From positions 2,604,001 through 2,668,000 of the forward strand of contig JAVFKD010000002.1 of NCBI GenBank assembly GCA_036429605.1: DNA of 64,000 nucleotides, written 5' to 3'. Source of the stretch: Cladobotryum mycophilum (Eukaryota > Ascomycota > Sordariomycetes > Hypocreales > Hypocreaceae). Shown here in pieces: positions 1 through 12,867 of this stretch (its first letter is position 1; every line of letters begins with the position of its first letter). The position numbers were made by a program, and so were the translations under genes. The notes under the pieces are model-generated. The model was not told the origin of the DNA, did not search any database, and saw nothing but the letters and a program-made list of their open reading frames with translations.

Positions 1-355
1 AACCTTCCCGGGATTACTGGATTTCCCTGTATGCAGAAGGCTATGAAAACAAGTAGCATGCGTATGAGCGTGTGGTATGTATAAATGAAAAAAGACGAAT
101 TGCTTCGCATCATGCCTCGAGGTTGTTCAGAATGCAAATAACATTTGTCGCCGCCCGTTTCCCCCTTTGACTAGGCGCTCTTTGCTTTGTTTTGATAAAA
201 AGAAATACTGAGGAAGTTGGGAGGAAATGATTCGCAGAAAGCCCCAACGCCTTGCTGGTTTGGGAATATCGTTCAAGGAAGTGTTAGGGGGATCATGTAA
301 TCTCCAACACTGTCGTTAATATGTTTTTTTGAAAGGCCAATTCGTGCGGCCATTG
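1..355. other. 3' flank of the PAS histidine kinase gene
   Basis: This stretch lies downstream of the stop codon of the minus-strand kinase. It is AT-rich with short A and T runs and probably holds the 3' untranslated region. I see no gene in it. Confidence 0.5.
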
Positions 356-3300
356 TCAAAAGAATCTGGACATGGCTCTACTGAGATCGATAAAATCGAC
401 TGGCTTCGTTACGTAGTCGCTGAATCCTGCCGCCACACACTTTTCTTGCACATCTGACATGACATTCGCCGATAGTGCAATAATAGGCATCTTCGGAGCG
501 TTGTCAACTCTCTCCCACTCTCGGATCTCTCGGCAAGCCTGATAACCGTCTTTGCGTGGCATATGAAGATCGCACTGGAATCGTATGTTAACAAAATGAT
601 TCGCTATGCCTGCGATAACAGCGACATCAAACTTACCAGAATTAAGGAGTAGTACTTATGGGGCTTAGATAAAACCTGGTCTGTACACTCCACCCCGTCG
701 ACCGCAATGTCCACGTTGACCCCAATCTTCTTTAGGTACTTGGTCAGCACCTTTTGATTGACGGGATTGTCTTCTACTAAGAGAACCTTGAATCCTTTGT
801 TGCCCATGCGTCTCTCGATTTCCATGTAGCTTGCTTTCTGGCTCTCCACCATCTGTTGTGCCGTGGACCTGTTCCAATCAGTACTTAGATCCCGCACCTT
901 ATCCGGGTCAAAGATGACCGCAAAGCGCGATGGTTTGACGGGTTTGTAGATGAAGGTCACTAGGTTGTCGGAGAGCAGACGCTCATACTTGGTGCCAGCA
1001 GCAAGTCTCAACACGGCTTGTCGCTGGACTGAATCAGAGAGTATTAAAATTGTGGTAGTGTCCATCTTCTGGGACTTGGTAATCTTATCCATGACGCTAA
1101 TGACCGCCTCAGCAGAAGGTAGGTTGATGACGATATGTGTGAAGCGCACAGGGTCGTCCCCTCCAATGAACCGCTCAGCCTCCTCCACAGTGCCCCGAGC
1201 TGTAATTTGATGAGGTACATCCTTGGGTAGTGTCATCTCAATATGCTGAGCCGTGGCTTCGCGGCTATGGTCTTGCGGACAAATGATAAGAATGGAATAC
1301 ATCGGAGGGCGGAACTTCTCTATTGATGGCGGAAGCTGCTTTTCGGGACTAAGAGTACGGCCCGGCGAGCCTCTATCAGTGGGCATCTCTAGTTTCATCT
1401 GAGACAAGTCTTGCCCACTGGCTTTAGCAGCTTCACTGAATCGGGTAAGTCCCGTGTTTACTGAGGTGACTGACGATCTGTCTGTGGCATGAGATCGGCC
1501 GGAATGATCGGAATGGTTGGAGCTTCCCGTCGAAATCACATCAGGCGAACCAAACACCGCTTCAGCAGTACCGGAACCTGCATCTTCTGCACTACGCGAC
1601 CGCTTAGGCAGAGGCAACTGCTTGATGTTTTTAGGAATGGCTTCTGCTTCAACGTGTGGTGCTGCGGTTGGTACAGTCGATCCAGGGCTGCGGGGGAGGT
1701 TGGGCTGGTCTTCAGACGTTGGCAGTGTGAATCGGGCTGTGAAGGTGAATGTAGAACCCTTGCCTACAACAGCTGTGCCTTCCATTCTACCACCATGAAG
1801 CTCAACGAGTTGTCTCGAAATGACCAGCCCCAAACCGCTGCCACCGTGTTGCCTTGTGCTGCTCCCATCTATTTGACTGAATGGCTTGAAAATGAGGCCC
1901 TTTTCTTCTTCAGTGAATCCGCGGCCAGTATCCGTGATGCTAAACTCGAGCATGATTTCATCCTCCTCCAACGTCTGATCGTCAGCTGGGTATACTCTAC
2001 ATCGACTGAATACTTCGCCTTCTGCAGTGAATTTGATTGCATTCCCAATAACATTAAGTAAAACTTGTCGGATCCGAACCTTGTCACCCTTGACCCATGC
2101 AGGAACATCAGCGTCCACGAGATAATTCAGCTCAAGGCGCTTCGCAATGGCCATGGTAGAGACAAGTTCGTTTACATCCTCAATAAGCGATCGTGTGTGG
2201 AACCATTCGTATTTGAGCTTCATCATTCCCGCGTCGACCTTGGAAAGATCCAAAATGTCATTAATGATCATGATTAGACTGTTTGCACTTGTCTGGATAG
2301 TATTTGTGTAGTCGCGTTGTTCCTCATTCAGTATGGTGTCTTGCAAGAAGCTCACCATGCCTGAAATTCCAATCAGGGGTGTACGAATCTCGTGGGACAT
2401 GTTACTGAGAAATCTGCTTTTAGACTCCATGGCTTCCTTCAACTTGGCTTCCAGAAGTTTATGGTCGTTGATGTCTGTGGCGGAGCCAAAGTAAGAACTA
2501 GCCCCACTACCAAAGTCGATGGTATCGATCTCGACGCATCGAATGAGATGCCATCGGTATTCGCCCGTCTTGGAACGCAGGCGGACTTCGGCTGTATACG
2601 ACAGTCTACCATTGCTATCAGTCGCCACTTTCACGACTCCTTTTCTCGCTAGTTCTGCCAAGTCAGCGGTGGCAGATTCGTAACTTGCGCTACTGCTAGC
2701 GCTGTCTTGCCGTTGAAGTGCCCTTTGCCTGCCGTCCAAATCCTGACCCTGAGTTGACTGTCCCTTTGCAGCGCCTGTTGGTGTGGTTGTAGCGTCAGAA
2801 GAGCCGGGACTGCCGTTGCCCCCTTGCTCCGATTCCCGCCCCCGATTCCAACTTGACTGTCTGTTGGCGGGAATGCGACACTTTGCCAAATCTTCGGGGT
2901 GCACAAAATCCATAAATCCTAAGCGTAAAGAATCTTCAAAGCTCTGACCAGTATATGACAGCCACTGCTCGTTCGCAAACGTAATACCGTCATCCTCCGT
3001 AGCGGTGAAGATGATTTGGGGTATCAAGTTTGCTAGCAGACGATGCTTGGCCTCCGAGGCTTCGATCTCTTCTTGGCGTGCAGCCTTTATCTCAGCGACG
3101 CGTTGATCGTGGATATCCATGTACGAGCCAAGGAATTGCATAATGACTCCCCTCTTATCCTTGGAAGCTACAGCTCTAGCATAAAACCATCTGTATGCGC
3201 CATCGAATCGTTTGATTCGTACGGTTCTTGAGAACTGCTCTCCGGTTCGTAGGGAATGACTCCAGTCTCTAAGATATTCATCAAGCTCATCCGGATGAAC

Positions 3301-6300
3301 GCTACTCCAGGGGTCTACAGACAAATCCGATACAGTTTGCCCCCGGTACGACAGATATCGACTGTTCACCCAAACGATCTCACCTGTCTGCGGTAAGGCA
3401 ACAAACACGTGAGCTGGCAGCGAGTCAAGAATAAGGCCCTTGAGTCTATCCGACGGTGGTGGCATGTCAGCCATCGAGGCTGAAAATGAGCCGCTTCGGT
3501 GGGGAGCAGATACACCAGGTGTTGGGGCTGCTTGTCTGCTCAACAGGCTAGAACTCGGAGGCAACGACTGGAACGTGGACGAGAAATCCGCCCCATAGCT
3601 ATGCAGCAGGGTATGTCCCCGCCTGGGCGGGCCTTGTTCGATGACCAGAGATTCTGGATGTCTGTCAACCAATTTGTCGTCAGAACCCGCAAGGCTGCCT
3701 TCCGCATTGCTCTTGGGGGCCGAATCATCCGATTGCCTGGAAGATTTATCAACCAAATCATCGGTCTCCGCGCCACTCTTGAGAGCCTTGACACTTGGTA
3801 GACGAGATAGACGTCTCTCGCCTGGAGAGTTGTCTTTTGAACCCGTTCGAGATCTCTGCGAGCCGTTGCCCCACATTTCTTGTCTAACTTGTTTACTGCT
3901 AAAATAGCTCCCCGAGCTTTGAGAAATGGCTGCTGGGCTGGCTGCCGGCTGCCGCCTATCAAGAAGATGAGCAAGCGAGATAGAATCCCATCCAGGAGTT
4001 CCAAGCGGAGAACCGGTAGCACTCTTTGAGATGCCCGAATAGTCACTAGGGCTAGTTATGCTACCTGCCAGAGAATGTTGGAGAACGGCATCTTCGGCTG
4101 CGAGATAAGCACCACTTTCCATGGGACGCCCGTATGGCGAGACTGCCCCGAATCCAATAGTGGGTGGTCTTCTTCGCCTAAGACCGGCCAGTTCAGTCTC
4201 AATATTGCTATAATGTCGACAGAGCGAGAAGGAGGTTGCCATATGCGGAGCCAGATGGTCCAGAGAATGGCGCAAATTGGCTGGATAGGGAATGATGGGG
4301 CTCAGGATGGATAAAATGGCAATAGGCGCCGGTCTGTCTCTTTTTGTGCTTTCAGGGCTACGGCGTTCAGATTCAGCAGGTCGGTCATTTTCCGCACCCG
4401 ACTCGTGACTTCGTGAATGAGATTTTTGGTGCAATGCTGCGGCATCAAGTTTGAAAGATCGTGGAGTCTTTGAGAGAAGGACGTGAGTAAGGGGAATATG
4501 CAATACTGTCCAAGAATTGTCAACTCCAATTGCTTCCGGTGGGGGCATTCCAGAATAATTTGTCGGCGCAGGGCCCGGATTGAAAGATTCTTCATCCACC
4601 ATGGCATCGGTGAAGAAAGGATTCTCTTTCGTGTCAGGCCGCACTGCCGGAGATGGAGCTGGAGATTGTGACCATGGTGAGGGTGGGGTTTGTTCATACT
4701 CCTCATATCTCGGTGTAGGGGGCCTCGGGTCGTCATCATCTACAACGGCAACGAAACTTTTTGGCCTGTCATTAAAGTGAACTTTGCCTCTCCCAGGTCC
4801 ACGGGGTCCGGCAGGGCCTGCAAAGATGGATGACAACTTTGTCACGGATTCGGAACGCTGCTTCTTAGTCTTCTTTGATGGATCTGACCTGGGAATGGAC
4901 TTTTGGGCACCGGGCGGGTTGGCTGCTTGGTCACTCGGGTTCGTTGGTGCCAAGTAGGGGTAAGTCCTTGTTAAGGCAACGGTTCGCCCTCGTTCCAAAA
5001 CTCTCATCACGCCGGTGTGATCAATCAAGGGGTCAGCTTCATAATCCAAAGCCTGCAGGACAGGAAGAACTCTCCCTTGACCCTCGCAGTGAGTCATGAA
5101 AGGCGCCTCCCAGCTGGGTATGTATTGCTCTCGGCCTTCCTCAAGGGAGTCATGCTGTTCCAAGGTATCCTGGCTCAGCTGGGTGTGGTCATTGGCAAGT
5201 TCTGCGGCTGTTTGGATCGAGGGGAATTGAGTTTTGCTCCTCATCAAAACTGAAGGCCGGCGGGGTGTCGTTGCTGACTTATCTTGTGCTCTCTCCTTTT
5301 GCTCGCTGTGCTCCTTGTTCTCCTCGTAGGTACTAAATGAATGGCGGCTGGGGAAACCTGGCCGCTTGGGCGAGTTTGACTTTGTGCAGTCATCAGGATT
5401 AGCATAATTGTCAGTGGCATCAAGTTCTCCGCTGTGTATGGTACTGGATGCTCTCGCCATATATCCGAGGCTGAGTTCATCTTCTTCATGTTCATTGTAA
5501 GTAGCCTTCTGGCCCCACGGCACATTTTCAATGTCAGTTGTGTCGGCTGGGATTGCTAAGGTTACGCGCTCGGCCTTGTAAACATCTCGCATAATCTGCA
5601 CAACCGTGTTCCACCACGCATCAAGGCCAGGCTCAGCAGAGAGCATAAGAGACAAGTCATAAAGGTTCGGGTTAGGAAAGTCAAAGATTTCAGGCTGCGG
5701 TGTGCCGGTGGGGTTGAAGGTGAAGTTGGAAGCTGGTGTTGAGTTCTCCGAAAGCACTCTGTCCAGCACGCCACGATATTCATAAGGCATTGACTGAGAA
5801 ATCCGAGAGGCGGCAGAGAGGGGGTGAGAAGAAGGCTGAGAATAATGAGAGGGAGCAAAGCCCCCGGGAGGCATGGACATCCTAGGAAAGGGGTACGAAG
5901 GCGTGCTCGCGATAGGAGCGGGAGTGATGGCACCACGAATAGTATTGCCGGACTCAGTCGAGGTAGTGGTGAATGTCGAAGTGGTGGTAAAGGTCGAATT
6001 GGTGGTGAAGGCCGAAGTAGTCACAGGGGAATTCGATATGGCTTCCTCCAAGATGGGCGATATGCGAGACTTGTCGGGCGGGCCCGCATGTAACCCTCTT
6101 GCGGAGAGCTCTCGCTGCTCCAGATCGCGAGACAATTTCTCCCGGTATTCAATGAGCTGCTGTTGGGAGGAATTTGGAGCATTCATGAGGGGAGCGGGGT
6201 GCTCATGTTCAGCAGCGCCGTTGGCAATGGTGGTGGAAGCTGCGGAGGCAACGGATAGGCCATCATCCTGGGCATTTAGTGCGGCAGTACGCCGCAAAGT

Positions 6301-6678
6301 GAAGAGGTTTGCCGCAGGGTCGACTGACGGGGATGACGACGATGACGTGAATGGATAGCTGGAGCGGCGACCTGCCATTGCTTCGCCGGTATGCGCATGT
6401 CGACTCAATAACGAAGCAGCTATCAAACGGCCATTTCTCGAAGCGATCGGGTCAGACGATGAGTCGACGGCAGAGGGAATCCAATGTTGAGCGTCCGCAA
6501 AGGGCCTGGTGGGCAGTTCAAGTCGACGCGTCCAAACCGAGGTTGATGGCAGCGGCGATGCCGAAGTCGATATGGATTTAGTGGTGGTGGTAGTCGTCGT
6601 AGTCGAAGAAGCAGTCGAAGTCAAGATTGAGGGCGAGAACGAGGCTCTCTGATCGGCTGAAGAACTCGGGCTTGGCAT
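356..6678 (-). CDS. PAS-domain hybrid histidine kinase, Mak1-like
   Basis: This is a hybrid sensor kinase that autophosphorylates a histidine and passes the phosphate to its own receiver, feeding a fungal phosphorelay. Exon 1 is 6678-637, the intron is 636-575 (GTAAGT...CAG, 62 bp) and exon 2 is 574-356, giving 2086 residues. The first ~1050 residues are Ser/Pro/Thr-rich, with a conserved-looking segment near residues 325-375. Two PAS domains lie at about 1075-1190 and 1213-1405. The H-box has His1429 in SHEIRTP. The ATPase domain has the N-box (IGNAIKFT), a variant G1 box (DTGRGF) and GGSGLGL. A receiver-like domain at about 1793-1921 lacks the phosphoacceptor. The C-terminal receiver has VEDNP near 1966, Asp2016 and Lys2071. 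Domain order resembles fission yeast Mak1; the exact fungal class was not assigned. An out-of-frame ATG starts 7 nt upstream of the chosen start. Confidence 0.93.
5954..6024 (-). repeat. in-frame Phe/Thr/Ser repeat in the kinase N-terminus
   Basis: The coding strand holds about three to four degenerate copies of a unit translating to F-T-T-T-S-T, near residues 219-242. It lies in a disordered region, so copy number could vary without breaking a fold. A separate run of Thr codons (about 6575-6603) lies near residues 26-35. Confidence 0.7.
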
Positions 6679-6685
6679 GCCTCAT
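6578..6685 (-). other. overlapping upstream reading frame at the kinase start
   Basis: An ATG seven bases before the kinase start opens a frame of 35 codons plus a stop that runs over the start of the coding region in another frame. Both ATGs have G at -3. If the transcript starts upstream, it could lower initiation at the main ATG. No expression evidence can be seen in the sequence. Confidence 0.3.
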
Positions 6686-9600
6686 GCCTCTACTTGGAGT
6701 AGAGGATGGCGGTGGATCTCAGATCAGGTCGGCAGGTGGGATGCCGCATACGCAGGGCAGGGCGACGGCAATACGACGAAGAGCAGGCAGGCAACGGAAC
6801 TAACAAACGAGAGGGAGGGAGAGAGGGTCGATGGAGAAGAAAGAGAAAAAAATGCAAATAATAAAATACCACCGAGAGAGAGGGCGAGAAATCAAACAAG
6901 GAGGTTCCAGACGTAGAGGGCAAACCGGGTATACTGTGACAAAGTTGGGAGAGGGAGATAACGGCGGCGACGGGTCGTCAACCTTCTTTCTTTGCGCCAA
7001 CGGAACGGTTCGATGTGGAGGTTGTGAGGTGGGTGAATTGTGCGGGAAAGGGTAAAGAGAGTGTGTTCGAGTGTTAGAGTCAGTCAGTCAATCAGGCCTC
7101 AGAACTTTCAGACGTCACGGCAGTCTGGTCTAGGGTACTAAGGACGGACGTTACAGTGGTAATGGAAGTGACCTCGAGTCCATCCCAGAGAGCAGCGCAA
7201 GCAGTGAGAGTGGAATTGGATGGATCCATCCACCATAATACAGTGGGTGGTGGTGGTGGTGGTGGTAGTGGTTGGGCCACTGCACTTTTTGACTTGGGGG
7301 GTCGCGGAGATACCAAGAAGTGACTGAAACGTTTAGCCCCGAAAAAAAAAAGGCGCTTTCACTCATACGCCCCCCCCCCGTCAAGGCCCTCCCCATTTTT
7401 TTCCGCCCCAGTGAGTTAATGCCAGCGCCGCTTCAGTGGAGGTTAAAGGCTATGACGTAGGTGACGACGGGAACTGGGGGTGGTAGTTCGTTCATCATCA
7501 TTCATCAGCCCGAAGTCTATTAACTAATCCGAATTCAAGGAACTCGCTCGCTAGTCCAGGACATATACACACACACACACACACACACACTACACACACA
7601 CAATAACTAAAACAAACGTGCTGGCTTGCCTGTTGCTCTCACTGTGCTCCAAAAACTTGCAAAAAGGGCACCATCGCCCACCTCGCAGCCAATCCCAGGC
7701 AAAGGAGTAGACAAGCAGAGAACATAGTCAACCAATCCAACGACCTTGACGAGAGAATGGTGCTCAGTTGCAAGGAGCCCCACGTCAGGGGTTCATTTCT
7801 TCTTCTTCTTATTTCTTTCTTTTGGTTGATTGTTTCCCCTCCATGCCATGCCTGTTGACGTACATACGTAGTAGCTTCTTCGGTGCGCCGCTCAGCGGAG
7901 TCAAAATGTGATGCTACTGCAGTCTCAGAGACGACGAAACAGATCATCTCTCTCCCTTCTACTTTCTTTTCTTATTTCTGTTTTCTATTTCACTCTATTG
8001 TTGTCACGGGCTCTCTCTACCCTCACAAGTTTACAGAGTACCTACCAATTCTTTCCTATGTATGCTGCTGACCGCCATCTTGACGGAGATATGAGTCCCC
8101 TGAGTGATATGACGAAATGTGCCATTGCTGAGGTGCGGGTTTCGGGTTGCCGTGTTCGCTTTGCTTCCTCCCACGGCTGATCCGGGCAGTGAGCCTGTCT
8201 TGGAAAGAGCACTGTATGTACGGAGTACCGTCATACGACTTTCAATGACGAGGAAAAGGGGGGGTTCAATCCGGGCTGCTTTGTTTCTTTTCGATTCTTC
8301 GATAACAAATCAAACCCCCAAAATTTCGGACCCCCAACTTTGGTTCCAGACAATATCCCGAGCCGGGATAGGGGCAGCACAGAATTGGCACGCTAACAAT
8401 AAAGCTTACAGAGCCGACGACCACATCTTCCCATTTTATGCCGACTTAAGAAGAAGAAGAAGAAGAAGAAAGGCCAAGGTGGTTTAGGATGGGATGGGAC
8501 GTGATGGGATGGAATCGAGGAGCCCGCAATTACTTTGGTGGTCCATGCAATGGATCTTCCCATGGCCTTGCTAGGGCCCTTCCCCGGACGCTACGTAACG
8601 GTCCAACGAATTCGATCCATTCTTCTGTACGCCTAGGTATTCACTCGTCCAGTCCATCATTCGTACGCACCTTTTTTTGCAAAAAAAACGGCTTCCCGTC
8701 CACGGCCCTTTGGTCGGCCTTGCGCATGTTGCCGCACCGGTGACCAGCCCATTGCAACTTTATGCCACACAAGCCAACGTACGACCAACACTCAGTGAGA
8801 CGCAAGACGGAGCAGATGTGCCTGCTATGTGTCCCCTCCACAAGACAATCAGGTAGTAGGTCTCTCTACCTGCTGACAAAAAGGATCAACTGTTTCTCAG
8901 CATGAACCAAAAAGCGCAGCAGCCTTATCATATTTGACTGAACTGAAACAATGGGTGCTGCGGGGATTGCTTACCTCGGGAATCACTCAGTAGATTGATT
9001 TGATTGATTGATTGTTAATCCACCTTTGGATGAGGTTGTGATTCAATTTTCTGCGTCCTTGCCCTAGCACGCATATCTTCTACCAACGACGCATTGTCCT
9101 GTCTCACCAAGAAAGGGGGAAAGAGAGAGAGAAAGACGAGGCCAGATGCTATTGGATAAACAACCCAGGCCAAGCCAGAAGCGAGGGAGCAAATGCAGAG
9201 GGTTTTTCTTCCTCCATGGGGCGAGGGGGAGGCTCATTGGGCGTGGACGTCATTCAGACAAGCATTGCGGAGCTTGGTTTCAGTGTGTACGACTACAAAT
9301 GCTCGTATCTTCAGCCTTCATTATTTTATTTTTCACCTCCACGTTTCCCTCAATAGTATGCGGCTTGGCGATGTTGTCTCTAGTTAGGTCACATGAAGCC
9401 AAGATCCAAAGATTTGCGCGCCGCATCGTCTTAAGCGCCCCCACATGCAATTCCTGCCGGGAGGTACATGCAGTCCCGGACTAACACGTCCAATTTATTT
9501 GTACCAACAAAGTACCCGACAATTTGCAGTGCAGAGGTGACGAGTGGCTCTTCTCTTGAGTCACCCGCATTGGGATTGGAGAGAATTCGGCTCACAATTG

Positions 9601-12006
9601 AGTTTACCTGCAGCCGTCTCGTAATTTCGGAAATTGGACATGACAGAATGATTACACAAGGTCGGACAGGCCACGATAACAATCCCTTTGAGAAAAAGTT
9701 CCACCGGAATGATTATTCTTATTCTCAGGGCTTGGCTCTTCCCATGCTGACCGTTTCTCTTTACCTCGGGCACTTGATCAGCGCCTATAAATGGCTTATA
9801 CCCACCAGGCACACGCCAATCATCCTTTGGGGGGATTCATCGTCACGATCCTCGTACGATTTATGGATCACGAGAGTTGGCACACGCACAGTACCTTTCA
9901 GTATGGGGCCATGAGAAGGGGGGAGCATCAGTCTAATGTGATGTCAACCCACCAATGGTGGCACCCGCAGCCGGCAGCCAGGCCCGTCGGGTGCTGGTAG
10001 GTGATAACTTGACTCTCGACATCAGGTTGGCCGCCTCGTTCACATAGCAACAAATTGTACGCTGCCCTCTGACGGACAAGACTGCCAAGGAGATCTATAC
10101 AAAGAACAACATCGCCTCACGTCCTCGTTTTCGGTCTCTTCAGCCCCATTCAGTCGTGCAACATCGCGATGGCTGGTTGGCCTAACTGACTCGTACATTT
10201 ATGCCAATTTACCTACCGGCATGAAACAGTGGCAACCCGGCACCCCTTGAGTGCCCTATTCCAATCGACCGACGTCCCATCTCGATAATGTCTAGTTGTC
10301 GGATGCATCCCTGAAGGCTGATTCGACAGCAGTGCGCCAACGACGTAACTCATGCGTATGCTTCCTGTTTCGTCCACCGCTTCAAGACTTGGCCCCGAAA
10401 TCGTGCATTTCATTCCTATACGTACTTATGGAGTCTATCTACGTACATTATATGTATAGGCAGCTTCACCGCAGGAATAGAGAGAAAGGAATGATGGCGA
10501 GCTAAGACATTTCAGAACCGATATCACGGAAGCCACGCTGCCGTTACCCGTCCAAGTCGCGATGCAACTGCATACGGGAGTTTTCGTAATAGCGTATGTG
10601 CATCGACCCGTGGTGGAAGCATTAATCAATAGTGAAAAGAAAAGAAAAAAAACGCACGCACGCACGTACACACACATAAACATCCGGACGGACGGACGGG
10701 AAGCCACTGCAGGATAAGACAAGAGGAAGAAGAAGAAAAAACGAAATATTGAATGCAAGAAAATCAAACGTACATGTGGCGGCTGGTGCGTGGCAAAGCG
10801 GCAAACCTACAAAAAAACGAAATATTGAAAAACGACGATACGAGAGACGTGTAACAGTTTGTTGGCCAAGCAACAACCATCTCTCTCTTTTTTTCTTTCT
10901 TCAAAATTTATGAAGCCTCTGCTGCTTGCTCTCCTGCCCTGTCCACCTGCAATGTGCAATGTGTAACTGTACATACATACAATGTGCTTTGAGACCCCCC
11001 AGGTCGACAGGTAGGATTGGTGGAACAGGCGAAAAGAGAGACCTTTCCGAGTCAAGGCTGCCCAACTTAGGCCAGTGACGTCGATGTGGCCGGAAACAGT
11101 TGCGCAATTGCGTCAGTGGCGTACCATTGGAGATCCTGGCCGAATCCGTATTGGGGAAGTGGATACGACTGAGACACGTGTTCTTCCTGAGCCAGCTAAT
11201 GCACACAGTATGACTAAGGAAAGGCCCGACTGGGTCAAGATTCTCTTCTCTTTTTTTTTCGGTCGTTTGGACGTTGATGGGCTCTCTCTCTCTCTCTTCT
11301 TTTTTCCCACTGCTGATTTGCGCTTTTAGAGGCTCTGTTGCTGCTGTGTTTTTAGCGAGGGCTAGTACGGTGGAGACGGATGCAATCAGCGTTATAACCC
11401 TAACCCCATAGTTGCACTCCAACAGACAAAGAAAAGGAAAGAAAAAAACTCAAATAGCCGAAACCAACCCACCATTGGCATGGGCATACATCTACGGTCC
11501 ATACTCCGTTCTATCGGTGTAGACGCAAATAAGATGGACTTGCGCAGTAAGAAAACCATGCTGTTAGCTCTACTTTCTGCAACCTCCTATATATGTACTC
11601 CATATGTATGGTACCAAGACTCAAGTCGATCATCGTGGCAGTCAGGAACAGGAAAGGTGTTTGACACACACACACAGACTGATGATCTACCTCTAATTAA
11701 CACCAGCTGCCCATATCATTTCTGTGACAGTCTGTCACCGCTGGAATCTTGTTCGACATGACACCTCAGTCCTGTCTCATTTAGTCGTTCACATTCCATC
11801 CCCCCAATCCCCTCCCGTGCCATATGAATGCTAAACACTTGTCCATGCGCAAAAAAGATCATGCCATGTCCCAAAGCCCAAAAAATGGGTACCCGATTCA
11901 ATAAACGTACAACACAAATTTGACAATCTGTCACACACACTAAAAACAAACCAACCAAAAAAAGACATATTCCACCTAATAAGCTCTCATAGAGAGGAGG
12001 GTCATA
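6679..12006. other. 5.3-kb intergenic stretch, no supported gene
   Basis: This stretch holds the upstream region of the kinase (purine-rich on the plus strand to about 7.05 kb, as in long fungal leaders). It also has a CA microsatellite at 7566-7602, an AAG microsatellite at 8449-8471 and a GATT tandem near 8995-9014. A TACGGAGTA motif lies at 8219-8227 and a related TACTCCGT near 11502. Open frames here are short, lack recognisable domains and are not joined by convincing introns. Confidence 0.6.
7566..7602. repeat. (CA)n microsatellite
   Basis: A run of CA dinucleotides interrupted once, about 0.9 kb upstream of the kinase start. Confidence 0.9.
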
Positions 12007-12867
12007 TCAGATTGAGACACTTGGCCGACCCAGACCAAGCTTCTGCTTCTGGATCCGTGGGTAGATCCCAATGACGATGAGCAGGGATAGGAGAAACGTG
12101 GCCCAAAGCTTGATCTTTAGTACGTGCTTGTTGTAGTCCGTCTCCGTCGCCAGGTTGACGGTGACGAGTAGGAGAATCAGGGTCGCGTAGCCGCTGTAGC
12201 GGTGATACTTCCAGACGGCCTTTGCCTTTTCCTCGCCGCCGTAGAGCCCCGGCGTGGCCCACATGGTGAAGCCGACAAAGTACTGGATCAGCAGGACGAC
12301 GCTCGTGGCGACGCCGAAGTAGGCGTGGACCGAGTGGAAATGCGGGTTGTGGCCGGCCACCTTGTTGTACTCTATGATGGTCACGCCGGCGACGAGGAAC
12401 AGGAACGCGAGCAAGTTGAGCGACGCGTGAACCCGCTGGCCGGTCCGCTTCTGCTCCGCAGTGTGTGTGGGCTGCAGGAACAGGATGGACTGCGCCAGGG
12501 TCAGGACGGCGAGGGATTGGGCGAGCGGGTGGCCCGAGAACAGGATCATGGGCTTTGTGAAGACGCTGGCCCAGATGAGGACGAATAGCAGCACGACGCC
12601 CAGCTGGGCAATAATGCCAGTGCCTAAATCTCCCAATGTCAGTCTTACTTGCATAGGAGAAAGGGGGAGGGGGTTGTTCGCTTTTGCAAGGGAATATTTG
12701 TTTGTTGGCATACACATACCTAGGACGAGGTTGCTTAGTGGAGATTTGCCTTCGTGTTGGGAGGCATCACCAGGACGGCCCAAGAGAGGTTCAGACTCGG
12801 TGGAATATGTCCCAATGATTTCTTCATTATCGGGGGCCCGCTGGGGGATGCCCGTTGCGCTCGCCAT
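12007..12867 (-). CDS. cytochrome b561 family transmembrane protein
   Basis: This is a membrane di-heme protein of the cytochrome b561 family, which moves electrons across a membrane, usually from ascorbate-like donors to ferric or radical acceptors; the substrate is unknown here. Exon 1 is 12867-12720, the intron is 12719-12624 (GTATGT...TTTAG) and exon 2 is 12623-12007, giving 254 residues. After a polar N-terminus come about six hydrophobic segments. Four conserved histidines at 81 (SGHP), 115 (RVHAS), 149 (SVHAYFG) and 190 (KYHRYSG) match the heme-ligand spacing, one in each of four successive helices. There is no DOMON domain, so it is a stand-alone b561 core like the CYB561D2 type. The 96-bp intron is in frame and free of stops. 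It is divergent from the allantoicase gene; no shared pathway is implied. Confidence 0.88.
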   Translation of the reverse strand: MASATGIPQRAPDNEEIIGTYSTESEPLLGRPGDASQHEGKSPLSNLVLGMCMPTNKYSLAKANNPLPLSPMQVRLTLGDLGTGIIAQLGVVLLFVLIWASVFTKPMILFSGHPLAQSLAVLTLAQSILFLQPTHTAEQKRTGQRVHASLNLLAFLFLVAGVTIIEYNKVAGHNPHFHSVHAYFGVATSVVLLIQYFVGFTMWATPGLYGGEEKAKAVWKYHRYSGYATLILLLVTVNLATETDYNKHVLKIKLWATFLLSLLIVIGIYPRIQKQKLGLGRPSVSI

